Made by a program: the position numbers and the translations under genes. Below, piece by piece: positions 52,270 to 62,063 of a stretch of DNA of 64,000 nucleotides. This DNA comes from Cystobacter fuscus. Its GTDB lineage: Bacteria > Myxococcota > Myxococcia > Myxococcales > Myxococcaceae. The stretch spans positions 10,292,001-10,356,000 of the forward strand of contig NZ_CP022098.1 of the NCBI RefSeq assembly GCF_002305875.1. The letters are read 5' to 3'. The notes under the pieces were generated by a model. It was given only the letters and a program-made list of their open reading frames with translations. It was not told where the DNA came from and did not search any database. Positions within the stretch are counted from its first letter, which is position 1; every line of letters begins with the position of its first letter.

Positions 52270-53441
52270 CCGTCGCGTGGATCAACGAGAGCGCGCGGCC
52301 GGTGGGTGGTGCCGAGCGCTATGTGCGGGAAACGGCGCGGGAGCTCGCCCGGCACGGCGTGCGCTCCTTCCTGTTCTACGACGTCGGGGCCTCGCCGGAC
52401 CCCTCGCCCGTGATGCTGGAGCCCTTCGAGGGGGCCTTCCCCATCGTGGACCTGGCGCGGCAGTTGCGCGAGCTCGCGCCGGACGTGGTGTACGTGCACC
52501 AGCTCGGCGTGGAGGGCACCCGTGCCCTGCGCGACTCGCCCGCGCCCGTGATGCGCTTCTTCCACGACCACCGGATGTTCTGCCTGCGCGAGCACAAGTA
52601 CACCACGCTCACGAAGACGACCTGCACCCAGACGGTGGGCAGCGCCTGCATCACGTGTCTGGGCTTCATCGGGCGCACGGCCCGGTGGCCCGGCGTCAAG
52701 CTGGCCTCCCTGCGCGAGCTCCAGGCCGAGCAGGAGCTGGTGCGCCACGAGGAGATGGGAGTCGTCGGCTCCGAGTACATGGCGGGCCACATCGCCGCCC
52801 ATGGGTTCGACCGCGCCCGCCTCCACGTCCTGCCGCTCTACGCCCAGCCTCCCGCCGACGCGCCCCAGCCCGTCGAGCGCGAGGAGGATCTGCTGCTGGC
52901 CGTGGGTCAGCTCAGCACCGGCAAGGGCATCGACGTGCTGCTGCACGCCCTCACGCGCACCTCGCGGCCCGCCCGGCTTCGCCTGGTGGGACAGGGGCGG
53001 CAGCAGGAGGAGCTCAAGGCCCTGACCAGGGCCCTGCGGCTGGAGCACCGGGTCACCTTCGTGGGCCCCCTGGCCTCCAGCGAGGCCCTGTCGGCCGAGT
53101 ACCGCCGCGCCGCCTGTCTCGTCTTCCCCAGCCGCGCGCCGGAGACGTTGGGGCTCGTCGGACTCGAGGCCCTGGCGCATGGCACGCCCGTCATCGGCAG
53201 CCTCATCGGTGGAATCGGCGAGTGGCTCCTCCCTGAGCGCACCGGCCTGGGCGTGCCCTCGGGCGACCCCGCCGCGCTGGCGGCCGCGATCGACCGGATG
53301 CTCGGCGACAAGGCCCTGCGCGAGAAGATGGGCCAGGAGGGCGCGCGGCTGCATCGCGAGCGCTTCCTGCCCGAGCACCATGTCGCCGGCCTGCACCGGT
53401 TGCTCCAGCGCGTGGCCTCCGAGGGCAGGAGGCGGGCATGA
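52257..53441 (+). CDS. Glycosyltransferase family 4
   Basis: 394 residues of GT-B fold. N-terminal WINESARPVGGAERYVRETARELARHG; C-terminal LAVGQLSTGKGIDVLLHAL, LRLVGQGRQQEELKAL and the EX7E region APETLGLVGLEALAHGTPVIGS. A Cys cluster (TCTQTVGSACITCLG) in the N-terminal half is typical of a subgroup of these enzymes and may bind metal. ATG 52257 is the start that matches the first strand, overlapping the upstream gene by 13 bases. Confidence 0.88.
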   Translation: MGGLTVAWINESARPVGGAERYVRETARELARHGVRSFLFYDVGASPDPSPVMLEPFEGAFPIVDLARQLRELAPDVVYVHQLGVEGTRALRDSPAPVMRFFHDHRMFCLREHKYTTLTKTTCTQTVGSACITCLGFIGRTARWPGVKLASLRELQAEQELVRHEEMGVVGSEYMAGHIAAHGFDRARLHVLPLYAQPPADAPQPVEREEDLLLAVGQLSTGKGIDVLLHALTRTSRPARLRLVGQGRQQEELKALTRALRLEHRVTFVGPLASSEALSAEYRRAACLVFPSRAPETLGLVGLEALAHGTPVIGSLIGGIGEWLLPERTGLGVPSGDPAALAAAIDRMLGDKALREKMGQEGARLHRERFLPEHHVAGLHRLLQRVASEGRRRA

Positions 53442-54646
53442 CCGGGGAGCGCTACACCCACCGGGGCTCCCCCGCCGTCGAGCGCACCATCTCGGAGCTG
53501 GTGACACGGGCGGGAGCCCTCATCGCCCCGCGCTTCGCGCCAGGTGAGCTGCTCACGCTCGCCCTCATCGGTGGCTATGGCCGCGGCGAGGGCGGCGTGG
53601 ACCGTGCCGGAGGCCAGGAGCGGCCCCACAACAACCTCGATCTCATGCTCGTGGTCCGCAACGCGCCACCCGCGGGGCTCAAGGGCGAACTCGACCGGGC
53701 CCTGGAGCCCCTGCGCACCGAGTACCAGGTCGGCATCGACATGGGGCTCGTCACGCTCTCCAGCCTGAGCCGCGCTCCGTGCCGGGTCATGTGGTACGAC
53801 GTGCGGCACGGCCACAAGACGATCCTGGGCGACGCGGCCCTGCTGCCCTCGCTCGAGCGCTTCCGCGTCGAGGCGATCCTCCCGGAGGACGTGAGGGATC
53901 TGCTCATCAACCGGGGCACGCTCCTGGTCATCAACGAGCTGCTGCTGGCCCGGGGCGAGCTGGACGCCGAGTCGCGCCGCGCCCTCATCCGACACACGGT
54001 GAAGGCCATCATCGGCTACGGCGACGCGCTGCTGTTCTTCCGCGGGGCGTACCACTGGAGCTACGTGGAGAAGCGCCGCCGCATGGCCGGGCGCACCGAC
54101 GTCCCGGAAGCCTTCCGGCGCCTGTACGAGGAGGCCAGTGCCTTCCGGTTCGAGCCGGACTACACGGGCTTCGCCGAGCGGGATCTGCGCGCGTGGATGT
54201 CCGAGACACGCACGCAGCTCGCCGCCGTGCACCTCGCCTGCGAGTCGGCCCGGCTGGGCGAGCCCTGGCTCGACTGGAGCGACTACCCGCAGCGCGCGCT
54301 GCGGCACGCCCTCATCGAGGGAGGACTCGACGCGCGGGCGTGGCTGCACAAGCTGCGCGCCGGCTTGAAGTCCCCTCCGGCGGTGCCCGTGAAGCTGGGC
54401 AGGCGCGCGCGGCTCGGGCTGCGGCTCGGAGGCGCCCGGGGCCTCATGGCCGCGGTGTTCCCCTACGTCACCTACGGCGCGCCCGGAGCCGGCCGGGAGT
54501 TCGCGCGGCAGGCGCTCGGCGCGGCCAGCACCTCGGACATCGCTCTGCAACGCGCCTACCTGCGCTTCTGGGGTTCCGCGGGGGACCCGAACTTCATCCA
54601 CACCGCCCGCAAGCTCGGTCTCACCCTGGAGGACACTCCCTCATGA
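53438..54646 (+). CDS. Nucleotidyltransferase-fold protein of unknown role
   Basis: 402 residues. Residues about 45-110 resemble the nucleotidyltransferase core: LIGGYGRGEGG, then HNNLDLMLVV where a DxD is expected, and VGIDMGLVTLSSL which could supply the third acid. The remaining 270 residues are helical with a C-terminal part that contains AVFPYVTYGAP. Only one acid of the usual pair is present, so the chemistry is unsure. Overlaps of four bases at both ends lock it into the glycosyltransferase operon; it may modify a sugar or a lipid carrier intermediate. Confidence 0.6.
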   Translation: MTGERYTHRGSPAVERTISELVTRAGALIAPRFAPGELLTLALIGGYGRGEGGVDRAGGQERPHNNLDLMLVVRNAPPAGLKGELDRALEPLRTEYQVGIDMGLVTLSSLSRAPCRVMWYDVRHGHKTILGDAALLPSLERFRVEAILPEDVRDLLINRGTLLVINELLLARGELDAESRRALIRHTVKAIIGYGDALLFFRGAYHWSYVEKRRRMAGRTDVPEAFRRLYEEASAFRFEPDYTGFAERDLRAWMSETRTQLAAVHLACESARLGEPWLDWSDYPQRALRHALIEGGLDARAWLHKLRAGLKSPPAVPVKLGRRARLGLRLGGARGLMAAVFPYVTYGAPGAGREFARQALGAASTSDIALQRAYLRFWGSAGDPNFIHTARKLGLTLEDTPS

Positions 54647-55551
54647 ATCACACGACGACGGACGGGAAGATCACCATCATCATGCGCACGAAGAACGCCG
54701 CCTGGGTCGTCGGGCAGGCGCTCAGCGCCCTGTTCTCCCAGACGCGCCGGGACTTCGAGCTGCTCGTGGTGGACTCCGGCTCCACCGACGCCACGCTCGA
54801 CATCGTGAGCCGCTACCCCTGCCGGCTCGTGAAGATCGAGGCCAAGGAGTACTTCCCCGGCCTGGTGCTCAACATGGCCATCCGCGAGGCCAGGGGCAGC
54901 CTCATCGTCTTCCAGAACTCGGACACGGTGCCGCTCGTCACCGACGCGCTGGATCGGCTGGTGGCGCCCATCGAGAACGGCAGCGCCGACGCGACGTTCG
55001 CACGCCAGCTCCCACGGCCCGAGGCCCACACCTGGGTGCGCCGGGACTACGCCGCGGCGTTCCCCGAGACGGGCGACACTCCACCCTGGATGGCCTACTC
55101 GCTGCCCTTCGCGGCGATGACGCGCTCGGCCTGGGAGAAGCACCCCTTCTACGAGGATGCGTGGGGCTCGGAGGACACCGAGTGGGGCTACTGGGCACGC
55201 AACAACGGCCTGCGCGTGCGCTACGTGCCCGAGGCGCTGGTGATGCACTCGCACAACTACACGCTCCGGCAGCTCTACGGGCGGCGGTTCATCGAGGGCG
55301 AGGCGGACGCGTTCATCCTGCGTGAGCGCTCCTCCCTGGCCCGCTTCGCCCTGCGCACGGGCATCTCCTGCGCCCGCGATGCGCTGGCCCACGTCGCGGC
55401 GAGGGACCTGCCGGGGCTCGCGCTCACCTTCCCCCGGCGGCTCGTCTACCACTGGGCCCACCTGCAGGGGCATCGGCTGGGAGAGCAGCGGCTGCGCAGC
55501 GGAAACCGCGACGCCAGCACGGGGCAGAAGGTGGTGCTCGAGCGGCAGTGA
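54643..55551 (+). CDS. Glycosyltransferase family 2
   Basis: 302 residues of GT-A fold. It begins KITIIMRTKNAAWVVGQAL with DSGSTDATLDI as the nucleotide-binding segment; VFQNSDTVP occupies the DxD position (NSD), and EDTEWGYWARNNG is the catalytic ED motif. It adds a sugar with inversion. ATG 54643 overlaps the upstream stop by four bases. The gene is the last of the block and converges with the flippase gene. Confidence 0.9.
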   Translation: MNHTTTDGKITIIMRTKNAAWVVGQALSALFSQTRRDFELLVVDSGSTDATLDIVSRYPCRLVKIEAKEYFPGLVLNMAIREARGSLIVFQNSDTVPLVTDALDRLVAPIENGSADATFARQLPRPEAHTWVRRDYAAAFPETGDTPPWMAYSLPFAAMTRSAWEKHPFYEDAWGSEDTEWGYWARNNGLRVRYVPEALVMHSHNYTLRQLYGRRFIEGEADAFILRERSSLARFALRTGISCARDALAHVAARDLPGLALTFPRRLVYHWAHLQGHRLGEQRLRSGNRDASTGQKVVLERQ

Positions 55552-55583
55552 GCGGCGGGAGCCCGTCGGCGCCCGTCCGACGA

Positions 55584-57086
55584 TCATTCGACGGCGGGCA
55601 GTTCCGCGGTGACGGGCGGCGGCGGAGCGGAGGCACTGGCGGTGTCGCGGCGCCACCAGAGGAACAGGGACGTCCCGGTACCCAGCACGGTGACCACGCC
55701 GCACACGGCCGCGCTCGCCAGGGGATGAACCGTGGAGAGCGGAGCCAGCCCCCAGCCCGCGCCCCCGGCGACGAGCACCGCGCCCAGGATGGGAGCGAGC
55801 GTCCGGAGCACCTGGGACAGGCGCCACTGCATCAACGCGCGGGAGCGACCCCAGATGAGCACCGCCATGAGCAGGTTGCCGCAGGCCGTGCCTCCCGCGA
55901 CGGCCCAGGCGCCGAAGTACCTCACGCCGATGAGCGAGACGGTCACGTTGAACATGTGGCCGATGAGGATGGGGTGGGCCGCCCGCCAGGCGCTGTCGTT
56001 GCTCAGCGTCAGGGTGGCGGCCGATGCCTCCTGGGAAGCCTGGATGACCGCCGCGGCGCCCAGGATGGCGAGCGTCACGGAGGTGAGCCGCTCGCTGGCG
56101 ACGGGACCCGCCCAGGCCACGAGCAGGGGCGTCCCATCCAGCCAGAGCGCCAGCAGTCCGCTGGCGACCAGTCCGCCCATGGCCGCGGTGCCGAGCCGCA
56201 CGGCCGAGGAGCGCTCCTCCGCGGTGCCGAGCCGGTGCAGCAGCCACGCGCACACCTGCTTGGCGAAGACGGCGACCTGGTCCACGGCCCGCGCGGCGAC
56301 CTGATAGGCGCCCACCGCGGCCAGGGGAACATACGACGTGAGGATGAGGACGTCCGCGCGCACGGCCGCCGCGACCCCGAAGTTGATGGCCAGCGCCGCG
56401 GAGCCCTGGCGGAACGCGTCGCGCACCTCGGCGGGGTCGTTCGGCCACCCGGGGCGCAGCGACAGCTCCGGGTCATGCCTGCGGGCCGCCCGGACCATGA
56501 CGAAGGCCTCGACGAACGAGCTGGCGAGCACGCCCAGCGTGGGCGCCAGGAGCGTGGGGGAGAGCCACAGTCCCAGGGCCGTCAGGGCCACCTGGACCGC
56601 CGAGGCATACGCGCGCCCCCGGGCCAGCACGGGGAAGTCGTTGCGCATGATGAGGAAGCCCCGGATGGGGTTGGCGAGCGAGCCCACCAGTCCCGCGAAC
56701 AGCATCGGCAGGGCCGCACGGGCCACGTCCGCCTGGAGCACCGTGTTCTGCTCGGAGGGCAGCCAGACCATCAGGGCGTACGCCCCCACGCTCAGGAGCG
56801 GGCAGACGATGCTCACCACGAGGAGCGCCAGGCGGATCATCCGGCGCGTGGCGGCGTGGTCCGGGCGGGCGGCCGTGCGCTGCACCGAGACGCTCAAGCC
56901 GAGATCCGAGAGCGCCATCAGGTACCCGGTGGTGCTGAGCACCGCCCAGGCCCCCAGCCCTTCCGCACCCATCGAGCGCGCCACCAGGGGAATGGTGAAG
57001 AGACCCGCCACGACCCCCGCGAGGTGCCGCGCGCAGGCCGCGATGAGATTGAAGATCGTTCCCCGGGTCGAAGGCTTCTGGCTCAT
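55584..57086 (-). CDS. Polysaccharide flippase (Wzx-like, MATE/PST superfamily)
   Basis: 500 residues with 12-14 membrane helices. N-terminal TRGTIFNLIAACARHLAGVVAGLFTIPLVARSMGAEGLGAWAVL is the standard Wzx opening. It flips undecaprenyl-linked repeat units to the periplasm. ATG 57086 (MSQKPS) is taken because the family begins here; upstream codons are basic and unstructured. It is divergent from a GT4 gene with 169 bases between. Confidence 0.88.
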   Translation of the reverse strand: MSQKPSTRGTIFNLIAACARHLAGVVAGLFTIPLVARSMGAEGLGAWAVLSTTGYLMALSDLGLSVSVQRTAARPDHAATRRMIRLALLVVSIVCPLLSVGAYALMVWLPSEQNTVLQADVARAALPMLFAGLVGSLANPIRGFLIMRNDFPVLARGRAYASAVQVALTALGLWLSPTLLAPTLGVLASSFVEAFVMVRAARRHDPELSLRPGWPNDPAEVRDAFRQGSAALAINFGVAAAVRADVLILTSYVPLAAVGAYQVAARAVDQVAVFAKQVCAWLLHRLGTAEERSSAVRLGTAAMGGLVASGLLALWLDGTPLLVAWAGPVASERLTSVTLAILGAAAVIQASQEASAATLTLSNDSAWRAAHPILIGHMFNVTVSLIGVRYFGAWAVAGGTACGNLLMAVLIWGRSRALMQWRLSQVLRTLAPILGAVLVAGGAGWGLAPLSTVHPLASAAVCGVVTVLGTGTSLFLWWRRDTASASAPPPPVTAELPAVE

Positions 57087-57255
57087 GGTGCGCCCCCGTG
57101 CATACCACGCCTCGCGCCGAAACCCCGTCCCCCGCGCCATGCTCGGCCGAGTGCTCCCCTCACGGAGCTTCTCCCCCTCCCCGCCCATTCCCGTTTGAGG
57201 CGACCCCCGGCCCCCGTATGCTGCCCGGAATGGCCCGTGACTGCGTGGGAGGAAC

Positions 57256-58521
57256 ATGGCTGGCGAGACCCGGATGATGCCGCGCGTGGCGCACGTCATT
57301 CGCAAATACAATCCCGCCGAGTGGGGAGGCATGGAGACCCACGTGGAGCAGGTGGCACGCCATCTCGCGCTCCTGGGCTGGGGAGCGGAGATCCACGCGC
57401 CCTACATGACCTCTGGCGCCAGTGGCTCCGGCCATGCCCTGGACCCCACGGTCCCCGTCAAGCGCTACCACGTCCTGTCCCCGTACCTCGGCTCCGCGAG
57501 CAAGCGGCGGGCCCTCAAGGAGACCGGCAGCGTGCTCACGGTGGATGAGCCCTTGCGGCTGCTGTGGGACCGACAGCTCCCGCTCGTCCACCTGCACACG
57601 GCCGGCCGGATCGGCGGGGCCGTGCGAACCGCCCTGCGGCTGACGGGGCGTCCCTATGTCATCTCCATCCATGGGCCGCTGCTCACCGTCCAGGACTGGC
57701 AGCAGAAGGCGATGGCGGAGCGCTTCTCGGGGGCGGTGGACCTGGGCCGCCCGTTCGGGATGCTCGTGGGCGCGCGCCGCGTGCTCGACGACGCCGCGCG
57801 GATCATCGTCTTCAACGAGGAGGAACGGCAGGCGATGACCGAGAAGTACGGCCAGCGCGTCATCCTCATGGAGCAAGGGGTGGATCCGCGGCGGATGGAG
57901 TCGGGCAACGCGGAGCGGGCACGCCGCCGCTGGCCGGAGCTCGCCAACGGCCCGGTGATCACCGTGCTCGCCCGGCTGACCCGGGCGAAGAACCAGCTCC
58001 TGGCCATCCAGGCCTTCGCCCGGGGAGCCCCGCCGGACGCGCACCTCGTGCTGGCGGGCGCAACCGTGGAGGCCGACTACCGCGCCAGCCTCGAGCGGGA
58101 AATCCAGGCGTCCGGCCTGGGCGCGCGCGTCCACATCATGGGCAACCTGGATGCCGTCCAGGAGGTGCCCGATCTGCTCGCCCTGTCCAGGCTGATGATG
58201 ATGACCTCCCACGTCGAGCCGTTCGGCCTGGTGGTCCTGGAGGCCTGGGCGGCCGGCTGCCCGGTGCTCATGGGGACCCGCTTCGGCCTGGCGATCCTCG
58301 CGGACGCCATCGGGGAGCAGGGCCTGTTCGTGCGGACGCAGGAGCCGGAGGACTGGGCCTCGGCCCTGCGCTCGTGCTTCGCGTCGCCCGAGAGACTCGA
58401 CGCCGCGGCGCGGGCGGGCAGGGAAGTCGTCCGCCAGCGCTTCAGCTGGACCGCCTTCGCCCAGCGAACGCAGGACGTCTACCTGGATGTCCTGGAGGAG
58501 AACCGTCGCCGTGCGAAGTAG
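57256..58521 (+). CDS. Glycosyltransferase family 4
   Basis: 421 residues. GT-B signature at the start (VAHVIRKYNPAEWGGMETHVEQVARHLALLGW); ITVLARLTRAKNQLLAIQAFA and MMMTSHVEPFGLVVLEAWAAGCPVLM in the C-terminal half carry the EX7E catalytic residues. TGRPYVISIHGPLLT is the acceptor-side strand. GGGAGG before ATG 57256 is a strong ribosome site. It starts a five-gene plus-strand run to the polymerase. Confidence 0.9.
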   Translation: MAGETRMMPRVAHVIRKYNPAEWGGMETHVEQVARHLALLGWGAEIHAPYMTSGASGSGHALDPTVPVKRYHVLSPYLGSASKRRALKETGSVLTVDEPLRLLWDRQLPLVHLHTAGRIGGAVRTALRLTGRPYVISIHGPLLTVQDWQQKAMAERFSGAVDLGRPFGMLVGARRVLDDAARIIVFNEEERQAMTEKYGQRVILMEQGVDPRRMESGNAERARRRWPELANGPVITVLARLTRAKNQLLAIQAFARGAPPDAHLVLAGATVEADYRASLEREIQASGLGARVHIMGNLDAVQEVPDLLALSRLMMMTSHVEPFGLVVLEAWAAGCPVLMGTRFGLAILADAIGEQGLFVRTQEPEDWASALRSCFASPERLDAAARAGREVVRQRFSWTAFAQRTQDVYLDVLEENRRRAK

Positions 58522-59353
58522 CCCCCTGATTCGAGCCCTGTCCCGGCAGGCCTGCCGCTCGGCCCTGGCGCGCTCGGCGCGGCGCCTCGACGAGGAGGAG
58601 ATGCGACGCCCCGCCATGGTCTTCGCGCCCCATCCCGACGACGAGACGCTAGGCTGTGGCGGGACGATCCTCTTGAAGCGGCGCCTGGACGTGCCGGTGC
58701 GGATCGTCTTCGTGACGGATGGCTCCGGCTCGCATCCCGAGCTGCTCCCGCCCGAGGAGTTGAGGGAGGTGCGGGCACGCGAGGCCCTGGAGGCCTCGGA
58801 GCTGCTGGGTGTCGACGCCTCGCGCGTGCACCTGCTGGGCTTCCCCGACCGCTACCTGCTGGAGCATCGGGAGGAGGCCATCTCCCGGGTCGTCGCCCTG
58901 CTCGAGGAGCATCGGCCCGAGCAGCTCTTCGTTCCCTACGCGGCCGGGGAGAACCCGGACCATGGCTCCACCTGCCTCATCGTGCACGAGGCCCTGCGGC
59001 GCGTGAACCGGCCCGTCACGGTCTTCGAATACGCCGTCTGGTCCTGGCGCTACTGGCCGCACGTGCGCCGCGACGGCGCCTTGTGGGATCCACGGACGTG
59101 GGTGCGCAACACCGCCTCGACGGTGAGGGGCCTGGTGCGCTCCTCGGCGTTCCGCACGTGCGTGAACGTCCACGAGGTGCTCGCGGGCAAGCGGGCGGCC
59201 CTCGCCCGGCACACCTCCCAGTTGGAACGCCGCCACGGAGATCCGCGTTGGGTTACCCTCCGGGACGTCGACGGAGGGGAGTTCCTCGAATGCTTCTTCG
59301 ACGGCTTCGAGTTCTATCGTCGCATCGACTTCAACCCACGACCCATCTCATGA
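58511..59353 (+). CDS. PIG-L-family deacetylase
   Basis: 280 residues. The zinc motif is AMVFAPHPDDETLGCGGT, with the third ligand in NPDHGSTCLIVHEAL. Such enzymes deacetylate N-acetylglucosamine-type sugars on lipids or glycans. GTG 58511 is preferred to the upstream ATG 58487 because GGAGGAG lies ten bases before it; either way the gene overlaps the end of the GT4 gene. In this locus it may de-N-acetylate a repeat unit sugar. Confidence 0.85.
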   Translation: MRSSPLIRALSRQACRSALARSARRLDEEEMRRPAMVFAPHPDDETLGCGGTILLKRRLDVPVRIVFVTDGSGSHPELLPPEELREVRAREALEASELLGVDASRVHLLGFPDRYLLEHREEAISRVVALLEEHRPEQLFVPYAAGENPDHGSTCLIVHEALRRVNRPVTVFEYAVWSWRYWPHVRRDGALWDPRTWVRNTASTVRGLVRSSAFRTCVNVHEVLAGKRAALARHTSQLERRHGDPRWVTLRDVDGGEFLECFFDGFEFYRRIDFNPRPIS

Positions 59354-60435
59354 ACCAAGACCAGGACACCCCAGCAGAGCGCGCGAAGGTGCGCGTCCTG
59401 TTCGTCGCGTGGTTCCTCCGCCCGGATCGCAAGTGGCTCGGCGAGTTCCTGCCACCCGAGCGCTTCGAGTGCTCGTACGTGAGCCTGGAGGAGCGCGTCG
59501 ACTCGACCCAGAAGCGCACGCCCGGCAAGAAGTGGCTGCAGCTCGTCCAGCTCGCCCTGAAGGCCCGGTTGCACCTGGCACGCCATCCGCAGGACGTGAT
59601 CGTCACGGCCTTCCCGCAGGGAGGCTTCACGCAGGGGCTCGTGAACCTGCTGACCTTCGAGCGCACCCCGCATGTCGTCTGGTACTTCAACTGCGGCCAC
59701 GAGTACCACGGGGCGCGCAAGTGGCTGTCGCGCATCGCCTACCGGTACGTGGACCGGTTCATCGTCTACACGAAGCAAGAGCGCACCGCGTACGCGCGCA
59801 CCTTCGCCGTGCCGGAGTCCCGCTTCCACTTCACGTACCTGACCGGGGTGCCGCTCGAGGCCGAGAAGTTCCGCGGGGCCCGCGAGCGCTTCGGGCTGGC
59901 GCCGCGCTACATCGCCGCGCTCGGCTCGTCGGGCCGGGACTACGCCACCCTCTTCAAGGCGGTGGAGGGCCTGCCCATCCAACTGGTGGTCGTGGCGCAT
60001 CCGCATGGCCTGCCGGGCGGACCGGTCCCGGCCAACGTCAAGGTCATCACCAGCATCCCCCAGCAGGACTACCTGAGCATCATCGCGGAGGCGGAGCTCG
60101 TCGCCATCCCCGTCAACAACCAGGAGACGGCCAGCGGGCAGATGACCCTCATCCAGGCCATGTCGCTCGGCGTGCCGGTGGTGGCCACCCGGTGCATCGG
60201 CACCGAGGACTACATCCACCACGGGGAGAACGGCTGGTTCGTGCCCATGGGGGACGTGGAGGAGTGGCGGCGCACGCTGCGCTCGGTGCTCGAGGACCCC
60301 GAGGCGCTCGGCCGCACGGCCGCCCACGCGCTGCGCTTCGCCCAGGAGCGCTTCACCGACCGGGCGGGAGCCCAGGTGCTGATGGATCTGGCCGAGGAGC
60401 TGAGTCCGGCGGCCCCACGAGAGGCGCTGGCTTGA
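59350..60435 (+). CDS. Glycosyltransferase (GT-B, GT4-type)
   Basis: 361 residues. RVLFVAWFLRPDRKWLGEFL opens the fold; the donor half has IAALGSSGRDYATLFKAVEGL, then VAIPVNNQETASGQMTLIQAMSLGVPVVAT, where the usual EX7E is replaced by a NNQE-type sequence with a single Glu. It is therefore an atypical GT4. IGTEDYIHHGENGWFVPMGD is the usual end. ATG 59350 overlaps the deacetylase stop by four bases. Confidence 0.82.
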   Translation: MNQDQDTPAERAKVRVLFVAWFLRPDRKWLGEFLPPERFECSYVSLEERVDSTQKRTPGKKWLQLVQLALKARLHLARHPQDVIVTAFPQGGFTQGLVNLLTFERTPHVVWYFNCGHEYHGARKWLSRIAYRYVDRFIVYTKQERTAYARTFAVPESRFHFTYLTGVPLEAEKFRGARERFGLAPRYIAALGSSGRDYATLFKAVEGLPIQLVVVAHPHGLPGGPVPANVKVITSIPQQDYLSIIAEAELVAIPVNNQETASGQMTLIQAMSLGVPVVATRCIGTEDYIHHGENGWFVPMGDVEEWRRTLRSVLEDPEALGRTAAHALRFAQERFTDRAGAQVLMDLAEELSPAAPREALA

Positions 60436-60448
60436 GGGCGCGGCCCTG

Positions 60449-61912
60449 ATGGAAACCAAGTCCATCCTCTTCCTGCTGGTCTCGGCCGTGGTGCTCTACG
60501 TGGGCAGCGGCTGGGTGGGGCGCGCGTCCTGGCGCAAGGACGCCTGCGTCTTCCTCCTGGTGCTGGGCACCGTCCACTCCGGCTTCATCGACATCAACCT
60601 GATGAGCCGGGAGTGGTACCGCGGCACCACGCGGGGCCTCGAGTGGTCCTGGCTCGACTACCTGTGGATCTTCGTCCTCGTCGACGAGCTGAAGCGCAGA
60701 AGACCCGGCACGGCCATGCCCATGTGCCTGTCCGCCATGGTCCTGTTCGTCGGCTACAACGCGCTGCGCGTGGTGACGTCGGACCCGTGGATCTTCGGCA
60801 TGTTCGAGCTGTCGAAGATGATCCGCGCCACCCTGCTCTTCCTCGCGGTGGCGCTCTACGTGAAGGAGGATCGGCACCTGCGCATCATCGTCGCGGCCCT
60901 GGCGCTCGCGACCTCGTACGAATTCCTCGCGACCGTGTACTCGCGGATCATCCTGGGCCATGCCCGGGCGGACGGGACGCTCAACCACCCGAACAGCCTG
61001 GCCATGTACAACCTGATGACGGCGCCGATGCTGTTCGCCGTCTACCTCTCCGACGCGCCGCGCACGCTGCGGCGCTGGTGCGGCGTGGGCGCGCTGCTCG
61101 GCACCCTGTCGGTGGTGATGACCATCTCCCGGGCGGGCTTCGTCGGCATCCTGCTGCTGCTCTTCGGGGTCGGCCTCACCTGCGGCTTCTGGAAGAACCC
61201 GATCCGCGTGGCGGTGACCGCCGTGCTCCTCGCCGTGGTGGGCACGGGGCTGTACCTCAAGCTCGGAGACGCCTTCAACTCCCGCTTCGAGACGTCACTG
61301 GCCGCGGAGTACGGCGACAAGCCCACCGAGGGCCGCATCGTCTACCTCAACCTGGCCGATCTGATCGTCAACGAGCGGCCCTGGGGCTGCGGCCTGAACA
61401 ACTGGTCCTGGTGCGTCACCAACCGCTACGGGCCGATGCTGGGAATGCGCTACGTGCCCTACGAGAGCACCGACGAGCGCCCCCGCTTCAGGCCCATCCC
61501 CGCGGGCTCCAACGTGGAGGCGCCCCAGGCGGCTCCGGCGCACAGCCTGTACGCCATCACCCTCGGCGAGAGCGGGTGGCTGGGGGTCATCCTCCTGGGC
61601 GTGCTCTGGTGGCGCTGGCTCCAACTGGGAGCGAGCTTCCTGCGCGCGCGCTCCAAGTCGTTCCGCTCCCGCTTCGGCACCGGCGTCTTCTTCTCCCTGC
61701 TCGGCGTGGTGTTGCAGAGCCTCGTCGAGTGGGAGATCCGCCAGACGCCCCTGCTCTTCCTGCTGCACATCCTGCTGGGCGCCCTCGCTGGCCTGTATCC
61801 GGCGCGACCCTCGCGGTGGGTGGCGGCCCGGCTTCGCGCACGAGCCCGCGCCCGCCGTCACCTGGAGGTGAGCCGTCCCGCGACGAGCACGCCCTCCGGC
61901 GTCAACGCCTGA
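60449..61912 (+). CDS. Wzy/O-antigen-ligase-family membrane protein
   Basis: 487 residues with about twelve membrane helices. The long periplasmic loop (about 270-370) contains NERPWGCGLNNWSW and PAHSLYAITLGESGWLG, with the His and Arg/Glu pattern of the Wzy/WaaL ligase family. It most likely polymerises repeat units delivered by the flippase. It starts 13 bases after the preceding glycosyltransferase. A Pro-Arg-rich cytosolic tail ends the protein. Confidence 0.85.
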   Translation: METKSILFLLVSAVVLYVGSGWVGRASWRKDACVFLLVLGTVHSGFIDINLMSREWYRGTTRGLEWSWLDYLWIFVLVDELKRRRPGTAMPMCLSAMVLFVGYNALRVVTSDPWIFGMFELSKMIRATLLFLAVALYVKEDRHLRIIVAALALATSYEFLATVYSRIILGHARADGTLNHPNSLAMYNLMTAPMLFAVYLSDAPRTLRRWCGVGALLGTLSVVMTISRAGFVGILLLLFGVGLTCGFWKNPIRVAVTAVLLAVVGTGLYLKLGDAFNSRFETSLAAEYGDKPTEGRIVYLNLADLIVNERPWGCGLNNWSWCVTNRYGPMLGMRYVPYESTDERPRFRPIPAGSNVEAPQAAPAHSLYAITLGESGWLGVILLGVLWWRWLQLGASFLRARSKSFRSRFGTGVFFSLLGVVLQSLVEWEIRQTPLLFLLHILLGALAGLYPARPSRWVAARLRARARARRHLEVSRPATSTPSGVNA

Positions 61913-62063
61913 AAACGCGGCGTACCCCGTGAGGCCCGGCGCCCTGGGCCTCGCGGCCAGGCGTCGTGATGCCGACCCTTCATCACGGGGCGCTTGCCGA
62001 GCCCCGGCCCGATGGATACGACGCCCCTTCGCGGAGCATCACCCAGACAAAGGAAGGCGAGGC

